A stretch of 60,077 nt of DNA from an uncultured Collinsella sp. (lineage in GTDB: Bacteria; Actinomycetota; Coriobacteriia; Coriobacteriales; Coriobacteriaceae): positions 1-60,077 of the forward strand of contig USSM01000006.1 in NCBI GenBank assembly GCA_900557455.1, written 5' to 3'. Shown here piece by piece: positions 1-8,479 of the stretch (the stretch's first letter is position 1; every line of letters starts with the position of its first letter). The translations under genes and the position numbers were made by a program. The notes under the pieces were generated by a model. It had not been told where the DNA came from. It saw only the letters and a list, made by a program, of their open reading frames with translations, and did no database searches.

Positions 1-57
1 ACGATATGGCACCGTGGGGACACATATATGTCAATCCTGGTCTAACAGAGCCTTAGG

Positions 58-101
58 AAATGGCAGGTAATACGAACAAGTGTTCCTATTACCTGCCATT
101 T
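58..101. repeat. Long near-perfect inverted repeat
   Basis: A 15-base arm at 58-72 is perfectly complementary to 87-101. The 14-base centre holds a further five-base complementary pair (GAACA/TGTTC) around two bases, so almost the whole 44 bp can fold on itself. It lies about 60 bases upstream of the small peptide ORF at 160. It could be a terminator of a gene to the left, a regulatory hairpin or a mobile-repeat remnant. There is no T-run directly after it, so the terminator reading is weak. Confidence 0.7.
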
Positions 102-159
102 ACGTTAGACTACTGCCATGGGGTACGGATGGGCCAACTCCCTTTAGAAGGGAATTGGT

Positions 160-243
160 ATGAACGTAAGCGATGTTATTTCGTTACTGGCGTTGTTAAT
201 CGCGGCTATCGAACTCGGCCTGTTTATCGGCCGAATGAAATAG
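160..243 (+). CDS. Putative 27-residue single-pass membrane peptide
   Basis: A short ORF starts at ATG 160, with AGAAGGGA about eight bases upstream. It encodes 27 residues: a polar N-terminus, a continuous hydrophobic run from about residue 6 to 23 (ISLLALLIAA then ELGLFIG), and a basic end (RMK). One membrane segment plus a basic tail fits the small holin-like or type I toxin peptides, but I cannot show homology. No antisense promoter was identified with confidence. The 235 bases after it hold no other convincing gene. If it is a toxin, its antidote RNA would be expected on the opposite strand between 100 and 350. Confidence 0.45.
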   Translation: MNVSDVISLLALLIAAIELGLFIGRMK

Positions 244-478
244 CCGCCCCCGCGTAAGCGAAGACGGCCACTTCTCACGATGTAAACGTGCACTGGAGTT
301 GGCAAGACCCGCTGCAACGGGTGCCATCCGTGCCTCTATCTTATCTGCAAGCGCTCTGTCTCGCAAGCGTTGCGGCAACTGGGTGAAAGGCGCGAGCGGG
401 TGAATTCGTGTCCGCACGGGCCCGTAAACTTCTCAGTAAGGTTAAGCGCCGGTTTATCCGGCCGTTAGAGGAGCTGCC

Positions 479-805
479 ATGTACGAGCCTTCACGTGTTC
501 TTTTGTCGTTTCATATCGCAGGATTTCAGTATGCCGACGGTGCCTTGGTCCTGGGCGATCTTAAGGTCGGCGATAAGCTGACGCTGTGTGCCGAGCGCGA
601 TAATCCCCATGACCCTGAGGCGGTTGCGATCTATTACGGCAACACCAAGCTCGGCTATGTTCCGGGAAACGGGGTCGGCCCGCTATCCGTGATGATGCAT
701 TATGGACACGAGGGTGTATTTGAGGCGCGCGTGCAGCAGGTTGCCCCCGAGCGTAGCCCGTGGCACCAGGTGCGCGTTGGCCTCTACGTGGTGGATGCTC
801 GCTAG
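479..805 (+). CDS. HIRAN-domain protein
   Basis: A 108-residue protein consisting of little more than one HIRAN domain. The family pattern is visible: an N-terminal strand FHIAGFQYADG, a K-x-G-D turn (VGDKLTL) near residue 34, the NPHDPEAVAI core near residue 43, and G-Y-V-P near residue 60. HIRAN domains in other proteins bind 3' ends of single-stranded DNA and are often fused to helicases or nucleases. A stand-alone copy is likely an adaptor or DNA-end sensor, which is inference. The start at ATG 479 follows GAGGAG at eight bases. The 59-residue gene at 824 follows 18 bases later and is probably co-transcribed. A small GCCGG/CCGGC hairpin lies at 448-462 in the leader. Confidence 0.8.
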   Translation: MYEPSRVLLSFHIAGFQYADGALVLGDLKVGDKLTLCAERDNPHDPEAVAIYYGNTKLGYVPGNGVGPLSVMMHYGHEGVFEARVQQVAPERSPWHQVRVGLYVVDAR

Positions 806-823
806 TCGGTAAGGGAGGCTGCC

Positions 824-1003
824 ATGTTTGATGACGATGGCCTGTTCGATCTGACGGATGACCCGTTTGAGTGGGATATGCTGCTCGACGATGATGAGCT
901 GGAGCAGGACCGTAAGAAGCGGCAGGACAAGAAAACTCAGGGTGACGCTTCGAAAAAGCAAGACAAGCGCCGCCGCGGACTGTTCGGCGGGCTCTTTGGA
1001 TAA
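824..1003 (+). CDS. Small charged hypothetical protein (59 aa)
   Basis: ATG 824 follows AAGGGAGG with about five bases of spacing, and the frame stays open for 59 residues. The first half is strongly acidic (DDDGLFDLTDDP, then LLDDDELEQD). The second half is basic (KKRQDKK to KQDKRRR) and ends in a glycine/phenylalanine tail, GLFGGLFG. It is predicted soluble and largely disordered, with no recognised domain. The good ribosome binding site and tight spacing after the HIRAN gene support it as real. A role linked to that gene is inferred from position only. Confidence 0.65.
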   Translation: MFDDDGLFDLTDDPFEWDMLLDDDELEQDRKKRQDKKTQGDASKKQDKRRRGLFGGLFG

Positions 1004-1069
1004 CCGCCGCATCGCTGCGTCTGTATACTTAGCACGAGTTGAACACGTTGCGAAATGAGGACAGAGACG

Positions 1070-1615
1070 ATGATGTGGTTTACCGCCGACCTGCACCTGG
1101 GCGACACGAATATCCTGCACGACATGGACCGGCCATTTGGCTCGGTCGAGGAGATGAACCGCAAGGTCATCGATGCCGTGAATGAGTGCGTGGCGGCGGA
1201 CGACCGTCTCTATATCTTGGGAGACTTTACCTATCGTTTGCCCCTGGCGGATGCTGTGCGCCTGCGCGAGCGCATCGAATGTCAGAACGTAACGCTCATC
1301 CGTGGCAACCATGACGGTGACTGGGAAGATCCAGCTGCGCCCCAAATCTGGGAAGACGTGCGTGATTACCTGGAGATTGCTCCCGGCTATGCCAAGGGCC
1401 ATCGCCTGGTGTTGAGCCATTACCCCATGCTCAGCTGGAATGGCAAGGCGCGTGGCGCCATCATGCTGCACGGGCATATCCACAGCAGGGGAGACCGCAC
1501 CAACGCGCGCAACCGCGATCGCGAGCGCCCCATTTATCGCTACGATGTGGGCCTCGACGCCAACGAGTACAAGCCCGTAAGCCGAGACCAGATCTTGAGC
1601 TTCTTTGGACTGTAA
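1070..1615 (+). CDS. Calcineurin-like metallophosphoesterase
   Basis: A compact phosphoesterase of about 181 residues. The metal-binding signatures appear in order: D-x-H in FTADLHLGD at the N-terminus, GDFTY near residue 50, GNHDGD near residue 80, SHYPML near residue 120, and GHIHSRG near residue 138. This matches small bacterial metallophosphoesterases that cleave phosphodiester or phosphomonoester substrates; the natural substrate cannot be told from sequence. An in-frame ATG exists at 1055, but GAGGA at 1057-1061 lies inside that longer reading and is eight bases from ATG 1070, so 1070 (or 1073) is preferred. A hairpin repeat follows at 1634. Confidence 0.85.
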   Translation: MMWFTADLHLGDTNILHDMDRPFGSVEEMNRKVIDAVNECVAADDRLYILGDFTYRLPLADAVRLRERIECQNVTLIRGNHDGDWEDPAAPQIWEDVRDYLEIAPGYAKGHRLVLSHYPMLSWNGKARGAIMLHGHIHSRGDRTNARNRDRERPIYRYDVGLDANEYKPVSRDQILSFFGL

Positions 1616-1633
1616 TTCTCGAACCGTCACACA

Positions 1634-1670
1634 AACCGCCACAAAGGGGACAGGCACCTTTGTGGTGGTT
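1634..1670. repeat. Hairpin element with GGACAGG loop
   Basis: Arms of 14 bases at 1634-1647 and 1657-1670 pair with a single G-T wobble around the nine-base loop GGACAGGCA. It sits 19 bases after the phosphoesterase stop and may stop transcription or protect the 3' end, although no T-run follows. The hairpin at 15539-15569, read on the minus strand, has a related GGGACAGGT centre in different arms, which suggests a family of small palindromic elements. Confidence 0.65.
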
Positions 1671-1765
1671 CTGGCGCTGTTGCTATTATGGCGGCGGCGT
1701 CTTTTTTGTCCGTGCGGCGCGGTAGAGTGTAAGCGGTTGAAATTTGCGTCCATCGAGGAGCTGCT

Positions 1766-3523
1766 ATGAACGAGATCAAGTGCCCGCATTGTGGCGAAGT
1801 TTTTAAGGTCGATGCGTCTGGCTATGCGGACATCGTCAAGCAAGTGCGCAATGCCGAGTTTTCGCGCGACCTGGATGAGCGTGTGAAGGCAGTCCAGCGC
1901 GAGGGCGAGCAGGCGCTGGAGCTTGAGCGCTCGCGTTCGACGGCTGCCTTGCAAAAGGCAGATTCTCAGCGCAACGCTCAACTTGTCGAGCAGAAGAACG
2001 CCGCGGAGCAGAAGCTGGCACAAGAGGTTGCCAAGCGCGACGCTGAGCTTGCCGAGCTGCGCGCCAAGCTCGAGGGCGCTGCCACAGAGCGCGAGAGCGC
2101 AAGTCAGCGCGCGGCGGTTGAGGCCCGTGCCGATGCTCAAAAGGAAAACGCCGAGCTTCAGCGAGAAATCGACAATTTGCGTGCGCAGCTGGAGCGCAAA
2201 GATGACGAAGCCAAGCTCGTCGAGTCGGTGGCGCGCAATGCTGCTCAAAACGATTTGGCTGCACGTGATGCTCAGATTGCCGAGCTGCAGGCCAGGCTTG
2301 CCGCGGCGGACAAGGCCCAGGAGATGGCGCTTGCCGCTGCCGCGGCAGAGTCGCAGCGCGAGCTCGATGCTGCTCGCGGTGAAGCTGAGCGCGCGCTTGC
2401 TGACTACCGCGCGACGGTACAGGAGAAGTTTTCCGCCGCAAAGGCACAATCTGAGCAAGAGGCCGAGGGTCTGCGTGCCCAGTTGCGCGAGCAGGAACTG
2501 ATGGCAAAAATGAACCTGTCGGAGGCGGTCGCCGCGGTGGAGCGAGAGCGCGATGAGGCACGTGCCAAGCTGACGAGCGAGCTGGCGGTGCGCGATTCTC
2601 GCGAGGAACAGGCCAAGGCGGCACACGAGCTCGAGCTTGCGCAGGCCAAGCGCGCGAGCGATGACCTGATTCGCTACAAGGATGAAGAGATTGAGCGCCT
2701 TAAGGACATGAAGGTCCGCCTGTCCACCAAGATGGTGGGCGAGTCGCTCGAGCAGCACTGCGAGACCGAGTTTAACCGTCTGCGCATGACGGCGTTTCCT
2801 AACGCGTACTTCGAGAAAGACAACGATGCGTCCGAGGGTACCAAGGGCGACTTTATCTTCCGCGAGTGCGACGCGAGCGGCAACGAGGTCATTTCGATTA
2901 TGTTCGAGATGAAAAACGAGAACGACGAGACTGCGACCAAGCACAAAAACGAGGACTTCTTTAAGAAGCTCGATCACGATCGTCGCCAGAAAGGCTGTGA
3001 GTACGCGGTGCTCTGCACGCTACTCGAGCCTGAGAGCGAGCTCTATAACGCGGGAATCGTGGACGTGAGCTATCGCTACGAGAAGATGTACGTGATTCGC
3101 CCACAGTTTTTCATTCCCATGATTACACTTCTTCGCAACGCCGCCATGGGTTCGCTGCGCTATAAACAGGAGCTGGCGGAGTACAAACAGCAGAATATCG
3201 ACGTCACGAACTTCGAAGCCAAGATGGAAAAGTTCAAGAACGACTTCGGCCGCAACTACGAGATCGCGAGCCGCAAGTTCCAAACGGCAATCGATGAGAT
3301 CGACAAGACGATTAGCCATCTGCAGAAAACCAAGGAGGCGTTGCTGTCCTCCGAGAACAATCTGCGCCTTGCCAACAAGAAGGCCGACGATCTTACCATT
3401 CGCAAGCTCACATGGGGCAACAAGACCATGAAGGCCGCCTTTGACGAGGCACGCGGGGCTGCGCCAGAGACAAACGATGAGCCAGCCGAGGCGGATTCGT
3501 ATGAGGTCGAGGATGCCGAGTAA
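1766..3523 (+). CDS. DUF2130 coiled-coil protein with PD-(D/E)xK-like core
   Basis: A 585-residue protein. It opens with one CPHCG knuckle (Cys6, Cys9). A very long Ala/Glu/Arg/Lys-rich coiled coil follows from about residue 30 to 315. The conserved DUF2130 region comes next (about 320-550): the [11 protein letters not shown] segment, then GDFIFRE at 361-367 and FEMKNE at 380-385. The spacing of Asp362, Glu381 and Lys383 resembles a PD-(D/E)xK nuclease active site, so DNA cleavage or binding is a reasonable prediction but unproven. A second coiled coil (about 455-520) precedes an acidic tail. The start at ATG 1766 has GAGGAG seven bases upstream. A strong bidirectional hairpin separates it from the convergent helicase. 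Confidence 0.85.
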   Translation: MNEIKCPHCGEVFKVDASGYADIVKQVRNAEFSRDLDERVKAVQREGEQALELERSRSTAALQKADSQRNAQLVEQKNAAEQKLAQEVAKRDAELAELRAKLEGAATERESASQRAAVEARADAQKENAELQREIDNLRAQLERKDDEAKLVESVARNAAQNDLAARDAQIAELQARLAAADKAQEMALAAAAAESQRELDAARGEAERALADYRATVQEKFSAAKAQSEQEAEGLRAQLREQELMAKMNLSEAVAAVERERDEARAKLTSELAVRDSREEQAKAAHELELAQAKRASDDLIRYKDEEIERLKDMKVRLSTKMVGESLEQHCETEFNRLRMTAFPNAYFEKDNDASEGTKGDFIFRECDASGNEVISIMFEMKNENDETATKHKNEDFFKKLDHDRRQKGCEYAVLCTLLEPESELYNAGIVDVSYRYEKMYVIRPQFFIPMITLLRNAAMGSLRYKQELAEYKQQNIDVTNFEAKMEKFKNDFGRNYEIASRKFQTAIDEIDKTISHLQKTKEALLSSENNLRLANKKADDLTIRKLTWGNKTMKAAFDEARGAAPETNDEPAEADSYEVEDAE

Positions 3524-3542
3524 GGCATAGCAGATAGTGCAA

Positions 3543-3580
3543 AAGCGGGGCCGCTGGCGATATTGCCAACGGCCCCGCTT
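3543..3580. terminator. Bidirectional terminator-like hairpin
   Basis: AAGCGGGGCCG at 3543-3553 pairs perfectly with 3570-3580, and an inner GGC/GCC extends the stem. It lies between the convergent DUF2130 and helicase genes. Short A or T tracts on both outer sides fit termination in both directions. Confidence 0.8.
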
Positions 3581-3601
3581 GTTTCGCTCCAGTATGTTCG
3601 G

Positions 3602-6283
3602 CTAGTCCTCGAGCAGGTCCTCGATAAAGCCAACGCGGTAGTTTTTGAAGATGACCTCGCCGCCGTCTTGCGTGGCGTCCAGATCGACATCGCCCATGAT
3701 GCCAAAGTCGTGGTCGCCATCCTCGTCGGCAAAGATCTGGTGCACGTGCCATACGTGCGCGGTCTTCTCGTCGGACTCGTCGATGGAAAACATCGCGGCG
3801 CTGCGGGCATCTCCGTCGGTGAGGATTTCCTCGTGCTGCTCGTGGTAGGCATCGAGCGCCTTTTGCCAGCGAATTTCGCTCATGCCCCAGCCGTCGTCGA
3901 GCTCGCCCAGGTTACGAACGTGCTCGCGGGCGGCAAGGGTCACGCGGCGGAAGAGCGCATTGCGCACCAACAGCGTGCAGCCGCGGCGGTCCGCCACGAC
4001 CTCGTCAATGCCCTGTGGCGGCGCGGCATCGAGGGCCGCCGGGTTGCCGGCGTTCTCCCACTCGTCCACCAGGCTCGAGTCCACCGAGCGCACCACAAAG
4101 CCCAGCCACGAGATAATGTCGCGCAGGCGCTCGTCGCGTTTCTCGATGGGCACGGTGCGGTCGAGCGAACGGTAGGCCTCTGCCAGGTAGCGCAGCAAAA
4201 TACCCTCGGAGCGGGCGATGCCGAGCTTTTGAATGTAGCCCTTAAAATCGCTCGCGCTTTCCAGCATATCGCGCAGAACGCTCTTGGGAGAGAGCTGATA
4301 GTCGTTTGCCCAGGGTACTTCCTGACAGTACTTGTCAAAAGCGGCGTCGAGCAAATCCTCGAGCGGCTTTTCGTACGTGACGTCTTGAATGCGCTCCAGA
4401 CGCTCCTCATATTCGATGCCGTCGGCCTTCATCTCGGCCATAGCGCGATCGCGTGCTGCGCGCTCCTGTGCGCGCAGCACCTGCTTGGGATCCTCGAGCG
4501 TTGCCTCGACCATCGAGATCAGATCCATGGTATAGGTCTCGCTCTCGGGATCGAGCAGCTCCAACGCGGCAAGCAAGAACGGCGAGAGCGGCTGATCGAG
4601 CGCGAAGTCCTCGGGCAGATCGACCGTCAGCGCATAGTCGATGCCTGGTGCGGCGTCAGCCGGGGCGTCGGGTGCGGGCGGCACCTCGGTGCGAACGACG
4701 ACGCCGGAATCGATGAGCGTGGCGAAGATTTCGTCGGCGCGAACCTCGAGCTTGGCCTTTTCCTCGGGCGTTTGCAGGCTTGTCTCGATGAGGTCGTGCA
4801 CGCGGGCTCGCGCATCGCCGCCCTGCTCGACCACGCTAATCACCATGGAGTGTGTGATGCGAAGGCGCGGCTTGAGCGTTTCGGGCTGCGTCTCGATCAG
4901 GCGCTCAAAGGTCTGCTTGTTCCAGGTGACAAAGCCCTCGGGGGCCTTTTTCTTTTTAATCTTACGGAGTTTTTTGGGGTCGTCGCCCGCTTTGGCCATA
5001 AGCTTGGCATTCTCGATCTCGTGCTCCGGGGCCTCGGCAATCACCATGCCCTCGGTATCGAAGCCCGAGCGGCCGGCGCGACCGGCAATCTGATGGAACT
5101 CACGAGCGCGCAGACGACGCATCTTGTAGCCATCGAATTTGGTGAGCGCGGTGAGGACCACGGTGTGGATGGGTACGTTGATACCGACGCCGAGCGTATC
5201 GGTACCGCAGATGACGGGCAGCAGGCCCTGCTGTGCCAAGCGCTCGACCAGCAGGCGATAGCGCGGCAACATGCCAGCATGGTGCACGCCGACGCCGCAT
5301 CCAAGCAGACGTTTGAGAATCTTGCCAAAGGCCGTGGAGAAGCTCGTGCCTTTGGCAGCTTCCTTAATGGCCTCGCGCTGCTCCTTGCTGGCGATGCCAA
5401 AATTGGCGAGCGACTGCGCCGTCGCAAGGGCGGCATCCTGGCTAAAGTGTACGATATAGAGCGGGGCCTCGCCACGGCGCATGGCGAGCTCGACGGTGCC
5501 CTCGAGGGAGGTCGTCACATAGTCGTAGCTCAGCGGAACAGGACGCGGGGCGTCGACAACTAAGTCGCAAGCAGCGCCGGTGTGCTCCTCGAGTGAGGCG
5601 GCGATGGCGGTGACATCACCGAGCGTGGCGCTCATGAGCATAAACTGCGTGTGGGGCAGGGTGAGCAGCGGCACCTGCCAGGCCCAACCGCGGTCGGGGT
5701 CGGCAAAGTAGTGGAACTCATCCATGGCCACGCAGCCCACATCGGCGTCCTCACCCTCGCGCAGCGCATCGTTAGCAAGGATTTCGGCCGTGCAGCAGAT
5801 GACGGGTGCCTTGGTGTTGATATGCGTGTCGCCGGTGATCATGCCGACGTTATCGCGGCCGAGCACCTGCACAAGGTCGAAGAACTTTTCGCTGACCAGG
5901 GCCTTGATGGGGGCCGTGTAATAGCAGCGCTTGCCCTGCGCCATGCCCATAAAGAGCATGCCCAGCGCGACGAGCGATTTACCCGATCCGGTCGGTGTGC
6001 CCAAAATGACGTGATCGCCGGCGGCCAGGTCCATGAGGGCCTCTTCTTGGTGACCCCACAGCTCGATGCCGCGGCTGCTCGTCCATTCAAAGAAGCGTTC
6101 GAAGGCCTGATCGGGCGTGAGCCACGGTTCGGGCTCACTGCCGTCCTCGGGCTCCCACCAGGTGGGGGAGAGCGCGCCGAGCGAGCCGAACTCGGCTTCG
6201 GTTCCCGTGCCGCCCGAGAATGAGCTGGCGGCCCCGGCGCCGGAGACGGTGCTGGCGGCGGTATCTGTCGTGGTCTGTGCCAT
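3602..6283 (-). CDS. Ski2-like DEAD/DEAH-box helicase with DUF3516-type C-terminus
   Basis: An 893-residue SF2 helicase. After a low-complexity N-terminus (about 1-50) come a Q-motif-like GHQEEALMDL, Walker A TPTGSGKS (near 93), the TAPIKALV motif, MDEFHYF in place of a standard DExH (near 190), SAT in LMSATLG, GTDTLGVGIN, and motif VI QIAGRAGRSGFD (near 410). The long C-terminal half matches the actinobacterial helicases carrying a DUF3516-like module. Family members are presumed RNA helicases acting in RNA processing or decay. The gene lies 98 bases downstream of trmB on the same strand, and co-transcription is possible. Only a weak ribosome binding site (AGAGAAAG) precedes the ATG. Confidence 0.85.
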   Translation of the reverse strand: MAQTTTDTAASTVSGAGAASSFSGGTGTEAEFGSLGALSPTWWEPEDGSEPEPWLTPDQAFERFFEWTSSRGIELWGHQEEALMDLAAGDHVILGTPTGSGKSLVALGMLFMGMAQGKRCYYTAPIKALVSEKFFDLVQVLGRDNVGMITGDTHINTKAPVICCTAEILANDALREGEDADVGCVAMDEFHYFADPDRGWAWQVPLLTLPHTQFMLMSATLGDVTAIAASLEEHTGAACDLVVDAPRPVPLSYDYVTTSLEGTVELAMRRGEAPLYIVHFSQDAALATAQSLANFGIASKEQREAIKEAAKGTSFSTAFGKILKRLLGCGVGVHHAGMLPRYRLLVERLAQQGLLPVICGTDTLGVGINVPIHTVVLTALTKFDGYKMRRLRAREFHQIAGRAGRSGFDTEGMVIAEAPEHEIENAKLMAKAGDDPKKLRKIKKKKAPEGFVTWNKQTFERLIETQPETLKPRLRITHSMVISVVEQGGDARARVHDLIETSLQTPEEKAKLEVRADEIFATLIDSGVVVRTEVPPAPDAPADAAPGIDYALTVDLPEDFALDQPLSPFLLAALELLDPESETYTMDLISMVEATLEDPKQVLRAQERAARDRAMAEMKADGIEYEERLERIQDVTYEKPLEDLLDAAFDKYCQEVPWANDYQLSPKSVLRDMLESASDFKGYIQKLGIARSEGILLRYLAEAYRSLDRTVPIEKRDERLRDIISWLGFVVRSVDSSLVDEWENAGNPAALDAAPPQGIDEVVADRRGCTLLVRNALFRRVTLAAREHVRNLGELDDGWGMSEIRWQKALDAYHEQHEEILTDGDARSAAMFSIDESDEKTAHVWHVHQIFADEDGDHDFGIMGDVDLDATQDGGEVIFKNYRVGFIEDLLED

Positions 6284-6381
6284 GTGTTTGCTTTCTCTCG
6301 CGATTGTCCGCCAACTATTATGGCGTAGCAGCGGCGTGGGGTGCCAGTGCGCGAGAAAATGCAGGAAATGGGCGTGCGGTG

Positions 6382-7221
6382 CTAGCGTTCCTGAGGCAGG
6401 CGCTTCTTGCCTTTCCGGGCACGGTTTCTAAAGTTCTCGACGGCCTCTTCCATGCCCAGGGGTACATAGGTGAGCTCATCGAGGTTATCGGGCAGGTAGC
6501 AGGCAAGGCTTTGCTCCTGCATGCGGCCCGCCGTGAGCTGTTCGTCGGTTGGCTGCGCACCGGGTGTGGCGCAAATGCCATAGACGACGGCGCCCATCTC
6601 GCGCGTGCGGCATTCATATTCGGTCTCGGGATGCTCGGGATGGTCGCGGCGTACGTCGTCACTTACCCAAAGCGTGTCGTAGCCGGCCGCGGCAAACTGC
6701 CCCAGGGCGTAGTCGCGCAATGGCTTGCTGTCGGTGCGCAGCGTGACGGTGGCGTCGGCTGCAAAGAGCGAGCGATAGAGCATTAGATGGTCGACATGGA
6801 CGAGTCGTTTTTTGGCGTACTTGGCCTTGGGCTGCGGCGTGGGAAAGTTAATGGTGATGGCATTGAGCTCGCCTGCGGCAAACAGCTGCGGCAGCGATGC
6901 GGCGCCTCGGGGCAGGACGAGTGCGTTGGATAGCTCCTGCTCGCAGATTTTCTGTGCGGCATAGGCGATGCAGATGGGCTCCTGGTCCATGCCGATAAAG
7001 AGGGTGTTTGGCTCGTGGGCCGCGCGCTCTACAAGGTACGTTCCCTTGCCACAGCCAAGATCAAGGTGAAGGTGTTCGAAGGGCTTGCTGCCAGCTGGCG
7101 CACAGGCCTTGCGCCAATCTCCGGCATAGGCCTCGGGGTTCGTCTCAATCGCATCGGCGTAGCGCTCCAGGCGCTCCTCGAGCACAAAGTTCTTAGGCGT
7201 GCGAACGTGGACGGCTCCCAT
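6382..7221 (-). CDS. trmB: tRNA (guanine-N7)-methyltransferase TrmB, variant active-site motif
   Basis: A 279-residue class I SAM methyltransferase. TrmB features are visible: the SAM loop LDLGCGKGTYL near residue 52, acidic GMDQEP near 75, and a C-terminal TEYECRTREMG matching the family TxYExR signature. TrmB makes m7G46 in the variable loop of many tRNAs. The usual PDPWPKKRH loop is replaced by FPTPQPKAKYAKKR, which loses the Asp and Trp, so activity or specificity may differ. The start at ATG 7221 follows AAGGAG at four bases. The Trm9-like gene lies 118 bases upstream on the same strand. Confidence 0.8.
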   Translation of the reverse strand: MGAVHVRTPKNFVLEERLERYADAIETNPEAYAGDWRKACAPAGSKPFEHLHLDLGCGKGTYLVERAAHEPNTLFIGMDQEPICIAYAAQKICEQELSNALVLPRGAASLPQLFAAGELNAITINFPTPQPKAKYAKKRLVHVDHLMLYRSLFAADATVTLRTDSKPLRDYALGQFAAAGYDTLWVSDDVRRDHPEHPETEYECRTREMGAVVYGICATPGAQPTDEQLTAGRMQEQSLACYLPDNLDELTYVPLGMEEAVENFRNRARKGKKRLPQER

Positions 7222-7339
7222 GAGGCTCCTTGGTCATAAGTATGGAACGCATAGCTGCACGTTCCGTCAATGGGTTGAAAAAGGGTGGGCGCAATGTGCC
7301 CGAAAGTTGCGGTGCGGCTCGGCGACGAGTCGTCAATGC

Positions 7340-8212
7340 CTACAGGCGCTTAAGAATCACATAGCGGTTGAGCTCGCCGCTGCGACCGTCGGCATGGAAA
7401 CGCTCAAGCTCGCGCACGGGGACCTCGCCGCTCTTGTAGAACGTACGGACGCCGCGCACCAGGTCGGTGATCTGCTGATCATCAAAGTGATGGCAATAAC
7501 GGTAGGCGTGACGGTCGTTTTGCCAGCCAATGAGGTGGTCGCCGGCTTCAAACTGCGCGGAATCGTAACCCTCAAACGGCGGGGTGAGCTCGGCGCGGGC
7601 TTCGGCGCGAACGGCCTTGCGCGCCATGCGCTCGTCGTTCATAAACTCCCAAAAACTGATGGCGATGATGCCACCCGGGCGCGTTTGGCGCACCAAGGCA
7701 TCAAGTACGCGTACACGGTACTCGCACGACGGCACATGGTGCATAAAGCCAAAGCAGACCGAGATGTCGGCGAGCGGGGCGTCGAAAAGCACGTCGGGTG
7801 TCTCGGCGGGGTTGAGCTTCATAAGGGCGTCGAGTACGTCGAGTTCCTGGAAGTGCAGGTTGGGAATGCGCAGGGCGTGGCCGCGTGCATCGATGGCCAG
7901 GTCCTGGCACGAGTCGACACCATAGAACTCGAAGGGGCAGCTGGCGTCTGCCGAGGGGCTCGTGCCGTCCACGCCTTTGGCAGCCAGCGTGCCGCCGGCG
8001 GCAAAGTTCTCGAAGCGCATGTTGCCGCAGGCAAGGTCGAAGACGCGGACGGGATGCTCGATCGTGGCGACGTCGAGCTGTTCGAGCGCAATGTCCATGG
8101 TGCGCACCCAGCCGGGCCACGGGGCCTGACGCGTATCGGAAAAGGAGGCGGAGTGCTCGCGATAGAACGTGTTGTTGAGCTGGATGAGCGATGAGGCGAA
8201 ATCGCGGTTCAC
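7340..8212 (-). CDS. Trm9/ALKBH8-like SAM-dependent methyltransferase
   Basis: A 290-residue methyltransferase read from GTG 8212, which has GGAGGGAG nine bases upstream; the longer in-frame start at 8260 lacks such a site. The N-terminus carries FYREHSASFSDTR followed by APWPGW (residues 16-35). This closely resembles the Trm9 pattern (Y-x-x-I-A-x-x-F-S-x-T-R-x-x-P-W-P). SAM motif I is VFDLACGN (57-64), and later CFGFMHHVPS and PGGIIAISFWEF mirror Trm9's VIHH and GG-x-x-x-I-x-x-W motifs. In eukaryotes Trm9 methylates cm5U34 made by Elongator. An elp3 homologue lies 2 kb away, which supports but does not prove a tRNA wobble-methylation role. A generic small-molecule methyltransferase remains possible. 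Confidence 0.65.
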   Translation of the reverse strand: MNRDFASSLIQLNNTFYREHSASFSDTRQAPWPGWVRTMDIALEQLDVATIEHPVRVFDLACGNMRFENFAAGGTLAAKGVDGTSPSADASCPFEFYGVDSCQDLAIDARGHALRIPNLHFQELDVLDALMKLNPAETPDVLFDAPLADISVCFGFMHHVPSCEYRVRVLDALVRQTRPGGIIAISFWEFMNDERMARKAVRAEARAELTPPFEGYDSAQFEAGDHLIGWQNDRHAYRYCHHFDDQQITDLVRGVRTFYKSGEVPVRELERFHADGRSGELNRYVILKRL

Positions 8213-8479
8213 GGCGCGGGACTCCCTCCGTTGGCGGTGCGGAATAAACAGTACGACCATACTACCGTTAACGCCGCAACGGGGACAACCAAGCTACGGG
8301 TCATTGCTTTGTTTGGACACATTTCCGCAGCTCATATGCACCCGCAACCGCCGGTTGTCAAAAATCTCACTAGAATAGGTGGCATGCTTTTGGCGGTGGC
8401 GGATAGATTTTTAACTGTGCAAGGCGCCTTAAGAACAAAAACGGTCCGGCGGCACGGCTGGCATCACATAGGAGGAACC

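Noticed and set aside
60..257. 65-codon frame over the start of the window
   Set aside because: It begins inside the 44-bp palindrome without a ribosome binding site. The 27-residue frame at 160 with AGAAGGGA is the better reading of the overlap.
683..2977. 764-codon open frame on the minus strand opposite DUF2130 and the phosphoesterase
   Set aside because: It is a shadow of a coiled-coil gene with repetitive GC-rich codons and covers two real genes.
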